DNA of 64,000 bases from Stenotrophomonas sp. Iso1 (GCF_027497995.1 NZ_JAODBT010000001.1:1302001-1366000), one strand, 5' to 3'; positions 8,393-18,954 are shown, numbered from the stretch's first letter. Notes: a model not told the origin generated them from the sequence alone. Made by a program: numbers and translations.

Positions 8393-8410
8393 CTCTGAAC
8401 TTGTTCAGAG
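8393..8410. promoter_or_regulatory. Perfect 18-bp palindrome upstream of hflK
   Basis: CTCTGAAC, TT, GTTCAGAG: eight-base arms with no mismatch, about 90 bp before hflK. A TAGAAT hexamer (8421-8426) that could be a -10 follows, although no well-spaced -35 is visible. The rest of the 8200-8495 interval shows nothing else I can name. An operator is the simplest reading; no known regulator motif fits. Confidence 0.4.
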
Positions 8411-8495
8411 ACTCCCTTGTTAGAATCGGGATTCGATTGATGGCCGGGCAGGGCGGGGAGCGACCCGCACACCGGCCCTTACAGATGGAGCATGC

Positions 8496-9593
8496 ATGGC
8501 CTGGAATACACCCGGCGGCAATAGTGGGGACGACAATCGTGCGCCCCGCAAGCCACGCGGCGGCAATGGTGGTGGTTGGGGCGGTGGTCTGCCCGGGCCG
8601 TTGCGCGACCTGTTTGATGGCGGTATCTGGCGCTGGGTGCTGGGTGCACTGGCCCTGTTGGTGTTGTTCTCCAGCTTCCAGCTGATCGGCGAACAGCAGC
8701 GTGGCGTGGTGCTGCGCTTCGGCGAGTACTCGCGGATCCTGCAGCCGGGCCCGAACTTCAAGCTGCCATGGCCGCTGGAATCGGTGATCAAGGTCAACGC
8801 CACCCAGATCAAGACCTTCAGCAGCAACGTGCCGGTGCTGACGCGTGACGAGAACATCGTCAACGTCGCGCTCAACGTGCAGTACCGCGTGGATGATCCG
8901 CGCCTGTATCTGTTCGGTACGGTCGATGGTGACCAGATGCTGGAGCAGTCCGCGCAGAGTGCCGTGCGTGAGCAGGTGGGCCGTGCCGACCTGAATGCCG
9001 TGCTCAACAACCGTGGTCCGCTGGCCGTGGTTGCCGAGCAGCGTTTGCAGGCCTCGCTGAAGGCCTACAACACCGGCCTGAGTGTGACCGGCCTGACCCT
9101 GCCTGACGCGCGTCCGCCGGAAGAAGTGAAGCCGGCCTTCGACGAGGTCAACGGTGCCCAGCAGGTCAAGGAACGTTTGATCAACGAAGCTCAGGCATAC
9201 GCTGCCAAGGTTGTGCCAGAAGCGCGCGGCCAGGCCTCGCGTGCTCGTACTACTGCTGAAGGCTACAAGCAGGCCATCGTTGCTCGTTCCGAGGGTGATG
9301 CGCGTCGCTTCAGCCTGTTGCAAGCCGAGTACAAGAACTCGCCGGAAGTCACCCGTAAGCGCCTGTGGCTGGAAACCGTGCAGCAGGTGCTGTCGGAGAA
9401 CCGCAAGGTCATCGGTGGTGATGGTCGCCAGTTGATTTACGTGCCGATGCCGGCCGATGCAAAGTCCACGGGCAACGCCCCGCAGCTGACCCCGGACATG
9501 GTGGTGCCGGCATTGCCTGCAACCACGGACAGCATTCGCAACCCGGACCGTTCGGTCTCGCGTTCGGCAAATCGTGAGGAGGCGGGCCGATGA
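8496..9593 (+). CDS. hflK: HflK, membrane protease modulator (SPFH family)
   Basis: 365 residues. A Gly/Asn-rich cytoplasmic N-terminus (MAWNTPGGNSGDDNRAPRKP) precedes one membrane helix (WVLGALALLVLFSSFQLIG, about residues 46-64), then the SPFH/band-7 domain (EQQRGVVLRFGEYSRILQPG) and a helical coil. With HflC it forms the large periplasmic HflKC cage around FtsH and modulates FtsH degradation of membrane proteins. Its stop overlaps the HflC start (ATGA at 9590-9593), so the pair is co-translated. The hfq-hflX genes that precede it in many gammaproteobacteria are not here. Confidence 0.96.
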   Translation: MAWNTPGGNSGDDNRAPRKPRGGNGGGWGGGLPGPLRDLFDGGIWRWVLGALALLVLFSSFQLIGEQQRGVVLRFGEYSRILQPGPNFKLPWPLESVIKVNATQIKTFSSNVPVLTRDENIVNVALNVQYRVDDPRLYLFGTVDGDQMLEQSAQSAVREQVGRADLNAVLNNRGPLAVVAEQRLQASLKAYNTGLSVTGLTLPDARPPEEVKPAFDEVNGAQQVKERLINEAQAYAAKVVPEARGQASRARTTAEGYKQAIVARSEGDARRFSLLQAEYKNSPEVTRKRLWLETVQQVLSENRKVIGGDGRQLIYVPMPADAKSTGNAPQLTPDMVVPALPATTDSIRNPDRSVSRSANREEAGR

Positions 9594-10453
9594 AAAATTC
9601 TCTTGGAATCGGCCTGCTGGTCGTTGTGCTGCTGGGCCTGTTGGGCTCGGTCTACATAGTGCGTGAAGACCAGACGGCGATGGTGCTGAACCTGGGCAAG
9701 GTGGTGCGCGCGGATATCAAGCCAGGCCTGCACTTCAAGGTGCCGCTGGTGGAATCGGTGCGTGTGTTCGACCGCCGTCTGCAGGTGCTGGACACTGCTC
9801 CGGCGCGTTACTTCACCGCCGAGCAGAAGGACGTCAGCGTTGACTTCTTCGCCATCGGTTATATCTCCGATGTGCGTGCATACTACCGTGCAACCGGTGG
9901 TGACAGCACGGTGGTCAATGCCCGCCTGGCGCCGATCATCACCGACTCGCTGCGTAACCAGATCAACTCGCGCACTTTGCAGGCGCTGGTGTCCGGTGAC
10001 CGTGGCGAGCTGATTGCCGGGCAGCTGAAGAGCATCAACGAGGCCATCCAGACGCTGGGCATGCAGATCGTCGACCTGCGCATCAAGCAGATCGACCTGC
10101 CGACCGACAGCCAGGTGATCACCGACGTTTACGAGCGCATGCGCGCCCAGCGTAAGCAGGAGGCCGCCAAGCTGCGCGCCGAAGGCGAAGAGCAGTCGTT
10201 GACCATCCGCGCCCAGGCCGACCGCGAAAGCACCGTCATCGTCGCTGAGGCTGAGCGTGACGCCCAGCAGCTGCGTGGTGAAGGTGATGCACAGGCTGCA
10301 GCAATCTATGGCAAGGCCGGTTCGGCCGATCCGGCGTTCTACGCGTTCTACCGCAGCCTGGAGGCGTACCGAGTCTCGATGACCGACGGCAACGGCGTGA
10401 TCGTGCTCGACAAGAACGACCCGTTCCTGCAGTACATGAAGAGCGATCGTTGA
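9590..10453 (+). CDS. hflC: HflC, membrane protease modulator (SPFH family)
   Basis: 287 residues. One N-terminal membrane helix (LGIGLLVVVLLGLLGSVYIV, residues 5-24), the SPFH domain (VREDQTAMVLNLGKVVRADI) and a charged helical segment rich in RAxGEE/ADRE repeats (about residues 185-235). It is the partner of HflK in the FtsH-HflKC complex. The stop TGA is also the first three bases of four exact 8-bp tandem repeats. Confidence 0.96.
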   Translation: MKNSLGIGLLVVVLLGLLGSVYIVREDQTAMVLNLGKVVRADIKPGLHFKVPLVESVRVFDRRLQVLDTAPARYFTAEQKDVSVDFFAIGYISDVRAYYRATGGDSTVVNARLAPIITDSLRNQINSRTLQALVSGDRGELIAGQLKSINEAIQTLGMQIVDLRIKQIDLPTDSQVITDVYERMRAQRKQEAAKLRAEGEEQSLTIRAQADRESTVIVAEAERDAQQLRGEGDAQAAAIYGKAGSADPAFYAFYRSLEAYRVSMTDGNGVIVLDKNDPFLQYMKSDR

Positions 10454-10482
10454 TCGTCTGATCGTCTGATCGTCTGATCGTC
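10451..10482. repeat. Four tandem copies of TGATCGTC
   Basis: Four exact, contiguous 8-bp units beginning on the hflC stop codon. Copy-number change would not alter HflC. Slippage-prone microsatellite-like tract. Confidence 0.9.
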
Positions 10483-10501
10483 AGTAGGCATTTGCTCAAA
10501 G

Positions 10502-10527
10502 CCCCTCTCCCGCGTGCGGGAGAGGGG
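10502..10527. repeat. Intergenic palindrome of the CCCTCTCCCGC family
   Basis: Perfect 12-bp arms CCCCTCTCCCGC / GCGGGAGAGGGG with a 2-nt centre, followed by TTGGGGTGAGGGG. The same element type recurs at 3505-3534, 10583-10606 and 22350-22373, always between genes. Confidence 0.75.
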
Positions 10528-10582
10528 TTGGGGTGAGGGGCGGTAGAGCCTTCAAGAGCACCCCCCATCCGCCCTACGGGCA

Positions 10583-10606
10583 CCTTCCCCCGCAAGCGGG
10601 AGAAGG
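10583..10606. repeat. Second CCTTCTCCCGC-type palindrome
   Basis: CCTTCCCCCGC, AA, GCGGGAGAAGG with a single mismatch. The flanking ACGGGCACC resembles the copy at 22350, pointing to a common dispersed element. Confidence 0.7.
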
Positions 10607-10615
10607 GATAGTCAA

Positions 10616-10710
10616 AAGCTAGGGCCAAAGCCCAAAGCCAAAGCTAAAGCCAAAGCCCAAAGCCCGAGGCCGAGGCCGAAGCCGAAGCCGAAGCCTCCCG
10701 CTCCAAAGCC
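10616..10710. repeat. Low-complexity AAAGCC/GAAGCC hexamer tract
   Basis: About fifteen imperfect hexamers of the form (A/G)(A/G)AGCC just upstream of the DUF2065 gene; AAAGCC units come first and GAGGCC/GAAGCC later. Open frames through it read as simple Phe-Gly or Lys-Pro repeats and are not credible genes. Confidence 0.75.
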
Positions 10711-10722
10711 TTACGCCATCCA

Positions 10723-10908
10723 ATGAAAGATCTCCTCTCCGCACTCTGCCTCGTGGCTGTTCTCGAAGGCCTGTTTCTGTTTGCCACGCCACTGGCCTGG
10801 AAACGGATGGCTTCGCAGATGCTGGAACTTCCCACATCGTCGCTGCGCAAGATGGGGGCGCTGGTACTGATCGCAGGGCTGGTAGTGCTGTGGTGGTCAC
10901 GCCACTGA
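10723..10908 (+). CDS. DUF2065 (YjeT-like) small membrane protein
   Basis: 61 residues with two hydrophobic helices (LLSALCLVAVLEGLFLFATP, residues 4-23; MGALVLIAGLVVLWWS, 44-59). Size, layout and position between hflC and purA match E. coli YjeT (DUF2065), which occupies the same slot. Function is unknown; conserved linkage suggests a link to HflKC-FtsH quality control, but that is inference. Confidence 0.85.
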   Translation: MKDLLSALCLVAVLEGLFLFATPLAWKRMASQMLELPTSSLRKMGALVLIAGLVVLWWSRH

Positions 10909-10981
10909 ACGCGCGGCGACCGGCTCCGACGAGCTGAACCCGAAGGGGTGGTAGCCGTCAGGCAAAACCCGGATAATCCAC

Positions 10982-12446
<1,465 letters not shown>

Positions 12447-12474
12447 TCGTAGCCATCGTGACATTCTGTGATTG

Positions 12475-12508
12475 AAACAAAGCCCCGCTTCGGCGGGGCT
12501 TTGTTTTG
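12475..12508 (+). terminator. Rho-independent terminator after purA
   Basis: AAACAAAGCCCCGC, TTCG loop, GCGGGGCTTTGTTT: a 14-bp stem with a stable UUCG tetraloop and T-rich end, 29 bp after the purA stop. Confidence 0.9.
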
Positions 12509-12609
12509 GCTGGTCGACTGGCGCGCTGCAGAGTGCCAGTCACGGCCAGGGGAGAGTCCGTTGCTCGGGTTGCGCCGTGCTTGCCCGGGCTACCGATTCC
12601 GCGCGTGAT

Positions 12610-13011
12610 TCAAGGCTGGTCGAGCGGGGTGTCGTTCAAGCGACGTTCGACGATTTCCAGAATGGTTGGCGTACTGACGCCGAACGAGCCCGCAGTGCCC
12701 TCGTCGAAGGCCTGGCGCCATTGTGCATAGCCCTTCTGGTAAGCCGGATTGGGTTCGCGCAGGCCGATGAAACGCAGCTCGCTGCGCTGCAGGGTCTGGT
12801 CGGTGACCGGGGCGTGCTCAAGATCGGTCATATAGCCGCCGGGCAAGCCAGGGTGACGGATCTTCAGCGCATCGAGGGTGACGTGGTAGATGTTGCCGCC
12901 GCCGAGCGGATGCTGGTCGATGCGATTGATCAGCAGCGTCGGTTGTTCATCGGCATGGCGGCCCTTGCAGGCCCATAGCTGGCCGACGGCGTAATGATTC
13001 GGGATAGTCAT
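12610..13011 (-). CDS. Conserved hypothetical protein
   Basis: 133 residues from the ATG at 13011 (MTIPNHYAVGQLWACKGRHA), with GGAAG about 10 bp upstream. The frame stays open to 13296, but that extension runs into the divergent regulator. No signal peptide or membrane helix; moderately polar, with NRIDQHPLGGGNIYHVTLD and LPGGYMTDLEHAPVTDQ in the middle and a C-terminal helix (PTILEIVERRL). I do not recognise a family. It is divergent from the PAS-AraC regulator. Confidence 0.65.
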   Translation of the reverse strand: MTIPNHYAVGQLWACKGRHADEQPTLLINRIDQHPLGGGNIYHVTLDALKIRHPGLPGGYMTDLEHAPVTDQTLQRSELRFIGLREPNPAYQKGYAQWRQAFDEGTAGSFGVSTPTILEIVERRLNDTPLDQP

Positions 13012-13182
13012 GAGCGGCTTCCGCGCGTAGTTGTTGCCGATGATGCCGACAACACCGGCGGTCGACTTGTCATGATCTGGCGGGAGCTGCCGCAGGCCCA
13101 AGACCAATGGCCGGGGCGGAGGCAACCCAGGGCTGGCTAGAATGGTCCGGCGTTTCATCCTGCCGCCAGCCTGATTGATCTG

Positions 13183-13896
13183 ATGCGAATCGACCCTGCC
13201 GAAATCGAAGCCCTGTTCAATGCCATTCCCAGCGTGCTGTTTTTCGCCAAGGACATGCAGGGGCGCTATACGCACGTCAACCTGACGATGATGCACCGGC
13301 TGGGCGTGAAGTCGCGCGGCGAGGTCATTGGCAAGCGCGCAGATGAGTTGTACCCGGCCGGCATGAGCGAGGCTTATGTCGAGCAGGATGCGCGGGTGTT
13401 GGCAGGTGAGGTAGTCGAGAATGTCATGGAGCTGCAGCTGCTGGCCAATCAGCAGCCCGGTTGGTGCCTGACCTGCAAGCGCCCGATCATCGAGGACGGC
13501 AGCGTGGTCGGCTTGATCGGTATTTCCCGTGACCTAGGTCAGCGCGGCGGGTTGGAATCGCAGTACGAACCGTTGCGGCTGGCGCTGGACTACCTCAACA
13601 CGCATTACGCCGAAAACGTGCGCATGCAGACCTTGCTGGATATCACCGGATTCTCGCTGTCCAAGCTGGAGCGTTCGTTCCGCAAGGTATTCCAGATGAC
13701 GCCGCAGCAAGTGCTTACCCGGCTGCGCATCCAGATCGCATTGCACCTGCTGCATGGCGATGAAAGCGTGGCGAGCATTGGCCAGGCGTGTGGCTTCAGT
13801 GACCAGAGTGCATTCACCCGTAAGTTCAAGGCTGAAGTGGGCATGGCGCCGCGCCAGTACCGGGCGATGATCGCCGCGCGCGCCGCGCAGGGCTGA
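13183..13896 (+). CDS. PAS-domain AraC-family transcriptional regulator
   Basis: 237 residues. An N-terminal PAS fold (residues 8-115; VLFFAKDMQGRYTHVNLTM, then GLIGISRDLG) is joined to a C-terminal AraC double helix-turn-helix (about 125-232; LLDITGFSLSKLERSFRKVF and IGQACGFSDQSAFTRKFKAE, ending MAPRQYR). PAS-AraC regulators sense a small ligand or redox state. The target is unknown; the divergent hypothetical gene at 12610-13011 is a candidate by position. Confidence 0.87.
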   Translation: MRIDPAEIEALFNAIPSVLFFAKDMQGRYTHVNLTMMHRLGVKSRGEVIGKRADELYPAGMSEAYVEQDARVLAGEVVENVMELQLLANQQPGWCLTCKRPIIEDGSVVGLIGISRDLGQRGGLESQYEPLRLALDYLNTHYAENVRMQTLLDITGFSLSKLERSFRKVFQMTPQQVLTRLRIQIALHLLHGDESVASIGQACGFSDQSAFTRKFKAEVGMAPRQYRAMIAARAAQG

Positions 13897-13969
13897 GTCT
13901 CGGGCGAGCGGTCGCAGCCGTTGCGACCGGCCTCGGCTATCCTGCGGTTCCCCGCAGACAGGAACCTCC

Positions 13970-15355
13970 ATGGCCAAGACTCGCAGTAGCGCTTACGTCT
14001 GCACGGAATGCGGTGCCGAATACAGTAAGTGGCAGGGCCAGTGCACCGAGTGTGGCGCCTGGAACGTGCTCAGTGAAATCGTGTTGGAAAGCGCTGCCGC
14101 CGCGAAGTCGCCAGCCTCGCGTCGCAGCGGTTGGGCCGGCAAGGTCGACGCACCCAAGATCACTGCGTTGAAGGACGTGCAGCAGACCGACCACCTGCGC
14201 GTGTCTACCGGCATCGGCGAGTTCGACCGTGTGCTGGGCGGCGGCCTGGTCGAAGGCGCGGTGATCCTGGTCGGCGGCGATCCGGGCATCGGCAAGTCCA
14301 CCTTGCTGCTGCAGGCGGTGGCGAAGATGGCCAGCACCTTGCCGGTGTTGTACGTGACCGGCGAAGAATCGCTGGCGCAGATCGCCGGTCGCGCGGTGCG
14401 CCTTGGCTTGCCGTTGGAAGGCATCAATGGCCTGGCCGAAACCGGCGTTGAAAACATCCTGCAGCATGCCGCCAACGCGCGCCCGAAGTTGATCGTGGCT
14501 GATTCGGTGCAGACGCTGTGGACCGAATCCGTCACCGCCGCGCCGGGCTCGGTGAGCCAGGTGCGTGAGAGCGCCGCGCGATTGGTGCGCTTCGCCAAGG
14601 AGACAGGCACCGCAGTGTTCCTGGTGGGTCACGTCACCAAGGAGGGCGGCATTGCCGGCCCGCGCGTGCTGGAACATATGGTCGATGCGGTGCTGTACTT
14701 CGAGGGCGAGAGCGGCAGCCGTTTCCGCGTGCTACGTGCATTCAAGAATCGCTTTGGTGCGGTCAACGAGCTGGGTGTATTCGCCATGGGTGAGAAGGGC
14801 CTGAAAGAAGTGCCCAACCCATCGGCGATCTTTCTGTCCGGCGGTAGCACCCGTCAGCCCGGCAGTTGCGTGATGGTCACCCGTGAAGGCACCCGCCCGC
14901 TGTTGGTGGAAGTGCAGGCGCTGGTGGATTCATCACCGTTGTCCAACCCGCGCCGTGTTGCAGTGGGCTTGGAGCAGAACCGTCTGGCGATGTTGTTGGC
15001 GGTACTGCACCGTCATGGCGGCGTGGTGGTTGGGGACCAGGACGTGTTCGTCAATGTGGTCGGCGGCATTCGTGTGCAGGAGACGGCGGTGGATCTGCCG
15101 GTGCTGCTGGCAGTGCTGTCTTCATTGCAGGACCGGCCACTGGCCGAGAAGACCATTGCCTTCGGTGAAGTGGGTTTGTCCGGTGAAATCCGTCCGGTGC
15201 CCAATGGCGAGGATCGCCTGCGCGAGGCGGCCACCCACGGTTTCAAGCGCGCCATCGTGCCCAAGGCCAACGCGCCAAAAAACGGCTCGGTTAAGGGGAT
15301 GGAAGTGATCGCGGTGGAGCGGTTGTCCGAGGCGCTGGAAGCAGCTGCGGAGTAG
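13970..15355 (+). CDS. radA: DNA repair/recombination protein RadA
   Basis: 461 residues. A four-cysteine zinc finger (C11, C14, C25, C28) is followed by a RecA-like ATPase with Walker A GGDPGIGKST (102-111), the RadA-specific KNRFG motif (259-263) and a Lon-protease-like C-terminal domain (GEVGLSGEIRPVPN). It promotes branch migration in recombinational repair. The ATG has an AGGAACC site just upstream. Probably monocistronic. Confidence 0.97.
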   Translation: MAKTRSSAYVCTECGAEYSKWQGQCTECGAWNVLSEIVLESAAAAKSPASRRSGWAGKVDAPKITALKDVQQTDHLRVSTGIGEFDRVLGGGLVEGAVILVGGDPGIGKSTLLLQAVAKMASTLPVLYVTGEESLAQIAGRAVRLGLPLEGINGLAETGVENILQHAANARPKLIVADSVQTLWTESVTAAPGSVSQVRESAARLVRFAKETGTAVFLVGHVTKEGGIAGPRVLEHMVDAVLYFEGESGSRFRVLRAFKNRFGAVNELGVFAMGEKGLKEVPNPSAIFLSGGSTRQPGSCVMVTREGTRPLLVEVQALVDSSPLSNPRRVAVGLEQNRLAMLLAVLHRHGGVVVGDQDVFVNVVGGIRVQETAVDLPVLLAVLSSLQDRPLAEKTIAFGEVGLSGEIRPVPNGEDRLREAATHGFKRAIVPKANAPKNGSVKGMEVIAVERLSEALEAAAE

Positions 15356-15478
15356 GGCGGGAACCGCTCCCTCCCACTGTGCAGAAGGGAGGGGGTGGGC
15401 CGCGCGAACATTTCGAATTGCAAGGACTGCTTCGTCCCTTCCCTTTGTCGCAAGTAAGCAGAGGGGCTTCCCCAAGCC

Positions 15479-16270
15479 TCAGGCGTGGCCCAGCACCAGT
15501 TCAATCACAAACTGGCTGCCGAAGAACGCCAGCAACAACAGCGCCATTGCGCTCAGGGTCCAGTGCACCGCTTTGCTGCCACGCCAGCCATAACGGCGGC
15601 GGCCGATCAGCAGCGTGCCGAACACGATCCACGACAGCACGCTGAGTACGGTCTTGTGCACCAGCTTCTGCGCCAGCAGGTCATCGACGAACAACACGCC
15701 GGTCACCAGGGTCAGTGTCAACAGGCTGAAGCCAACGGCGATAGTGCGGAACAACAGCGTTTCCAGATCTGCCAGCGGCGGTAATGCGCGCAGCCATGGT
15801 CGGAAATCGCGGCGGCGCAATGCGCGCTCCTGTAGCCACAGCATGATCGCCAGCAATGCGGCGATGCTCAGCGTGGCGTAGGCCAGCAGTGCCAGCCAGG
15901 CGTGGGTGGCCAGCCGCCAGCCCAGCAATTTGCTCGGTTCATGGCCGTAGCCGTGATATGCCAACAGCAGGATGGCGGCCATCGGGAACACCACGACGCC
16001 CAGTGCCGCCATGCGCCCGCGCGCGCCCACCAATGCGGTCAACGCGCTCATGCCCAGGCCGACCAATGACAGCGCGGCGAAGAAGTGCATGTCCGGGCCG
16101 CCGGCGGTCTGCATCGCCACCATCAGGTGGTAGCCGCCATGCAATACCGTCGCAGTCACTGCTGGCAACAACCAGGTGCGCGGTGGCGGCGAACGGTCTG
16201 CCGTCAGGGCGCGCACCAGCAGAGCGGTGGCCAACAGATAAAGGAATGCGGCGATGAGAACGATTGTCAT
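15479..16270 (-). CDS. ypjD: YpjD/CcsA-like cytochrome c assembly family membrane protein
   Basis: 263 residues from the ATG at 16270 (MTIVLIAAFLYLLATALLV), with about eight membrane helices. His residues in GGYHLMVAMQ, ATHAWLALLAYATLSIAAL and HWTLSAMALLLLAFF are placed as in CcsA/ResC haem-handling proteins. Divergence from ffh is the same as E. coli ypjD, supporting orthology. The role is not settled; E. coli YpjD is not required for cytochrome c maturation. The open frame continues to 16492 but would overlap the ffh promoter and start. Confidence 0.85.
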   Translation of the reverse strand: MTIVLIAAFLYLLATALLVRALTADRSPPPRTWLLPAVTATVLHGGYHLMVAMQTAGGPDMHFFAALSLVGLGMSALTALVGARGRMAALGVVVFPMAAILLLAYHGYGHEPSKLLGWRLATHAWLALLAYATLSIAALLAIMLWLQERALRRRDFRPWLRALPPLADLETLLFRTIAVGFSLLTLTLVTGVLFVDDLLAQKLVHKTVLSVLSWIVFGTLLIGRRRYGWRGSKAVHWTLSAMALLLLAFFGSQFVIELVLGHA

Positions 16271-16380
16271 CGCGTGAGTTTCGCACACGGGCCAGCCGCT
16301 GGCGATGTGAACCGGCGGGCAGCAGGGCTGCCCGTTATACTTACCGTCTCTGTTTCCACGATTTCCGCAGGTCCCATCGC

Positions 16381-17760
16381 ATGTTTGAGTCACTGACCCA
16401 GCGCCTTTCCGGCACCATCGAGCGTCTGCGTGGGCGCGGCCGCCTGACCGAGGAAAACATTCGCGAGGCCACCCGCGAAGTCCGCATCGCACTACTTGAG
16501 GCCGACGTGGCCCTGCCGGTGGTGCAGGCGCTGGTGGAGAAGATCAAGATCCGTGCTGTCGGCCAGGAAGTGCTCAAGTCGCTGACCCCGGGCCAGGCGC
16601 TGATCAAGGTCGTGCGCGATGAGCTGACTGCGGTGATGGGCGCGCAGGCCACCGACCTGAACCTCAATGTGCCGGCCCCGGCCATCATCCTGATGGCGGG
16701 CCTGCAGGGCGCGGGCAAGACGACGACCGTCGGCAAGCTGGCCAAGCACCTGAAGGAAAAGCGCAAGAAGAAAGTGATGGTGGTGTCGGCTGACGTCTAC
16801 CGCCCTGCCGCCATCGAGCAGCTGAAAACGTTGGCTGATCAGGTCGGCGTGCTGTTCTTCCCGTCGACTGCCGAGCAGAAGCCGGTGGATATCGTCCGCG
16901 CCGCCATTGATGACGCGCGCAAGTCGTTCGTCGACGTGCTGCTGGTGGATACCGCAGGCCGTCTGGCCATCGACGAAGCGATGATGGCCGAGATCAAGGC
17001 CCTGCATGCAGCGGTCAACCCGGCTGAAACGCTGTTCGTGGTCGATGCGATGACCGGCCAGGATGCTGCCAACACCGCCAAGGCCTTCGGCGAAGCACTG
17101 CCGCTGACCGGCGTGGTGTTGACCAAAACCGACGGTGACGCCCGGGGCGGTGCCGCGCTGAGCGTGCGTTACATCACCGGCAAGCCGATCAAGTTCACTG
17201 GTACCGGTGAGAAGGTCGATGGGCTGGATGTGTTCCATCCCGAGCGCGTGGCCAGCCGCATCCTCGACATGGGTGACGTGCTGTCGCTGGTGGAGCAGGT
17301 TGAGCAGCAGGTCGACAAGGACAAGGCGCAGAAGCTGGCCGAGAAGGTCGCCAAGGGCAAGAAGTTCGACTTGAACGACATGCGCGACCAGCTTGAGCAG
17401 ATGCAGAACATGGGCGGCATCGGTGGCCTGATGGACAAGCTGCCAGGCATGGGCCAGATCCCCGAGCATCTCAAGCAGCAGGCGTCGCAGAGCAAGGAAG
17501 TGCCGCGCATGATTGCCATCATCGGCTCGATGACCAAGAAAGAGCGCCGCAACCCGGGCCTGCTCAATGGCTCGCGTCGCGCTCGCATCGCACGCGGCTC
17601 CGGTACGCAGCCGGCTGACGTCAACAAGCTGATGAAGCAGTACATGCAGATGGAAAAGATGATGAGCAAGCTTGCCGGCGGCGGCATGAAGGGCATGATG
17701 CGCAACATGAAGGGCATGCTCGGCGCCATGGGTGGCAAGGGCGGCTTGCCGTTCCGTTGA
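16381..17760 (+). CDS. ffh: Signal recognition particle protein Ffh
   Basis: 459 residues from MFESLTQRLSGTIERL at 16381. An N-terminal helical bundle, then the G domain with P-loop GLQGAGKT (107-114), DTAGR and TKTDGDARGG motifs, and a methionine-rich M domain (about 330-459; MEKMMSKLAGGGMKGMMRNM) that binds 4.5S RNA and signal peptides. It targets membrane proteins to SecYEG together with FtsY. An earlier in-frame ATG at 16264 overlaps ypjD and is unlikely. A TATACT hexamer at 16336-16341 may be its -10. Confidence 0.97.
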   Translation: MFESLTQRLSGTIERLRGRGRLTEENIREATREVRIALLEADVALPVVQALVEKIKIRAVGQEVLKSLTPGQALIKVVRDELTAVMGAQATDLNLNVPAPAIILMAGLQGAGKTTTVGKLAKHLKEKRKKKVMVVSADVYRPAAIEQLKTLADQVGVLFFPSTAEQKPVDIVRAAIDDARKSFVDVLLVDTAGRLAIDEAMMAEIKALHAAVNPAETLFVVDAMTGQDAANTAKAFGEALPLTGVVLTKTDGDARGGAALSVRYITGKPIKFTGTGEKVDGLDVFHPERVASRILDMGDVLSLVEQVEQQVDKDKAQKLAEKVAKGKKFDLNDMRDQLEQMQNMGGIGGLMDKLPGMGQIPEHLKQQASQSKEVPRMIAIIGSMTKKERRNPGLLNGSRRARIARGSGTQPADVNKLMKQYMQMEKMMSKLAGGGMKGMMRNMKGMLGAMGGKGGLPFR

Positions 17761-17883
17761 TAAGCAGGTGTTGTCAGGCGCCGCGCTCGTAATTGCGGGA
17801 GCGGCGTTGTGGTTGGAGAACACCTCCGGAGGGCGGAAAATGCGCTACGAAGCATGCTTCCAAAATCGGAGTTGGTTCTGTCC

Positions 17884-18954
17884 ATGAATCCAATCATCAA
17901 GCAACGCGTCGACGCCTTCTGCCAACGCTTCGGCGTTGGCCTTCCGATTTTGTTGTCGCCTATGGCGGGCGCCTGCCCGGTGTCATTGTCGGCGGTGCTC
18001 GCCAATGCGGGTGGCATGGGTGCGATGGGAGCGGTGCTGTCCATGCCGGCACAGATCGGGCAGTGGATGGATGATTTCAGGGCGCAGTCGCAAGGCCCTG
18101 CACAGATCAATCTGTGGGTGCCGGATCCGGCGCCCCAGCGCGATGCGGCCGCTGAGGTGGCTACCCGCGACTTCCTGGAACAATGGGGGCCGCAGGTGCT
18201 GGCGACTGCCGGTGATGCGGAGCCTGCCGATTTCGATGCACAGTTCGATGCGTTGATCCAGGCCCGGCCCGCTGTGGCTTCGACCATCATGGGCGTGCTT
18301 TCCGAAGTGCAGGTGCGGCGATTGAAAGCCGCAGGCATTGCCTGGTTCGCCTGTGCAACCACGCTGGACGAAGCCCTGCAGGCACAAGCTGCAGGTGCCG
18401 ATGCGGTGATCGCGCAGGGCATGGAGGCTGGGGGGCATCGCGGTGCGTTCGATGCGGCCAGTGCCGAGTTGCAGATGAGTGGATTGTTCGCCTTGGTGCC
18501 GCGGTTGGCCGATACGTTGCACGTGCCCGTGATCGCAGCCGGCGGCATTGCCGATGGTCGTGGCGTCGCTGCTGCGCTGTTGCTCGGGGCCAGCGCCGTG
18601 CAGGTGGGAACCGCATTTCTTGCCGCTGACGAATCCGATATTCCACAAGCGTGGCGGCAGGCATTGGCCGCTACCGAACCAGAAGGAACGCGCGCCACAC
18701 GTGCTTTCAGTGGTCGTCTGGGGCGGGCGTTGAGTACCGCGTACGTGCGAGCGGCCGACGCCGCCGATGCGCCGCAACCGCAGCCTTACCCGGTGCAGCG
18801 AGGGCTTACCGCCGGCATGCGCCGCGAAGCAAATGCTGCAAATCAACTCGATGCGATGCAGGCGTGGGCGGGACAATCGGCATGGTTGGCGCGTCGCGCA
18901 CCTGCCGCTGAAATACTGCAGACGATGTGGGCGCAGGCACAGGCACTGTCATGA
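17884..18954 (+). CDS. Nitronate monooxygenase / 2-nitropropane dioxygenase family
   Basis: 356 residues from the ATG at 17884 ([17 protein letters not shown]). It is an FMN-binding TIM barrel, seen in [46 protein letters not shown] (phosphate/FMN loop with the family His) and [21 protein letters not shown]. The family oxidises nitronates; many bacterial members have unknown substrates. The stop overlaps the next ATG (ATGA at 18951-18954), forming a pair with a class IV aminotransferase-like gene. Confidence 0.87.
   Translation: MNPIIKQRVDAFCQRFGVGLPILLSPMAGACPVSLSAVLANAGGMGAMGAVLSMPAQIGQWMDDFRAQSQGPAQINLWVPDPAPQRDAAAEVATRDFLEQWGPQVLATAGDAEPADFDAQFDALIQARPAVASTIMGVLSEVQVRRLKAAGIAWFACATTLDEALQAQAAGADAVIAQGMEAGGHRGAFDAASAELQMSGLFALVPRLADTLHVPVIAAGGIADGRGVAAALLLGASAVQVGTAFLAADESDIPQAWRQALAATEPEGTRATRAFSGRLGRALSTAYVRAADAADAPQPQPYPVQRGLTAGMRREANAANQLDAMQAWAGQSAWLARRAPAAEILQTMWAQAQALS

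Noticed and set aside
8393..8410. LexA box
   Set aside because: Spacing CTG-N8-CAG does not fit the CTG-N10-CAG LexA pattern; kept only as an unassigned palindrome.
10619..10900. Phe/Gly-repeat open frame on the minus strand
   Set aside because: It results from translating the AAAGCC/GAAGCC hexamer tract and overlaps the DUF2065 gene.
16492..17823. Open frame antisense to ffh, and another at 17169-18698
   Set aside because: Low-complexity translations overlapping well-supported ffh and nitronate monooxygenase genes.
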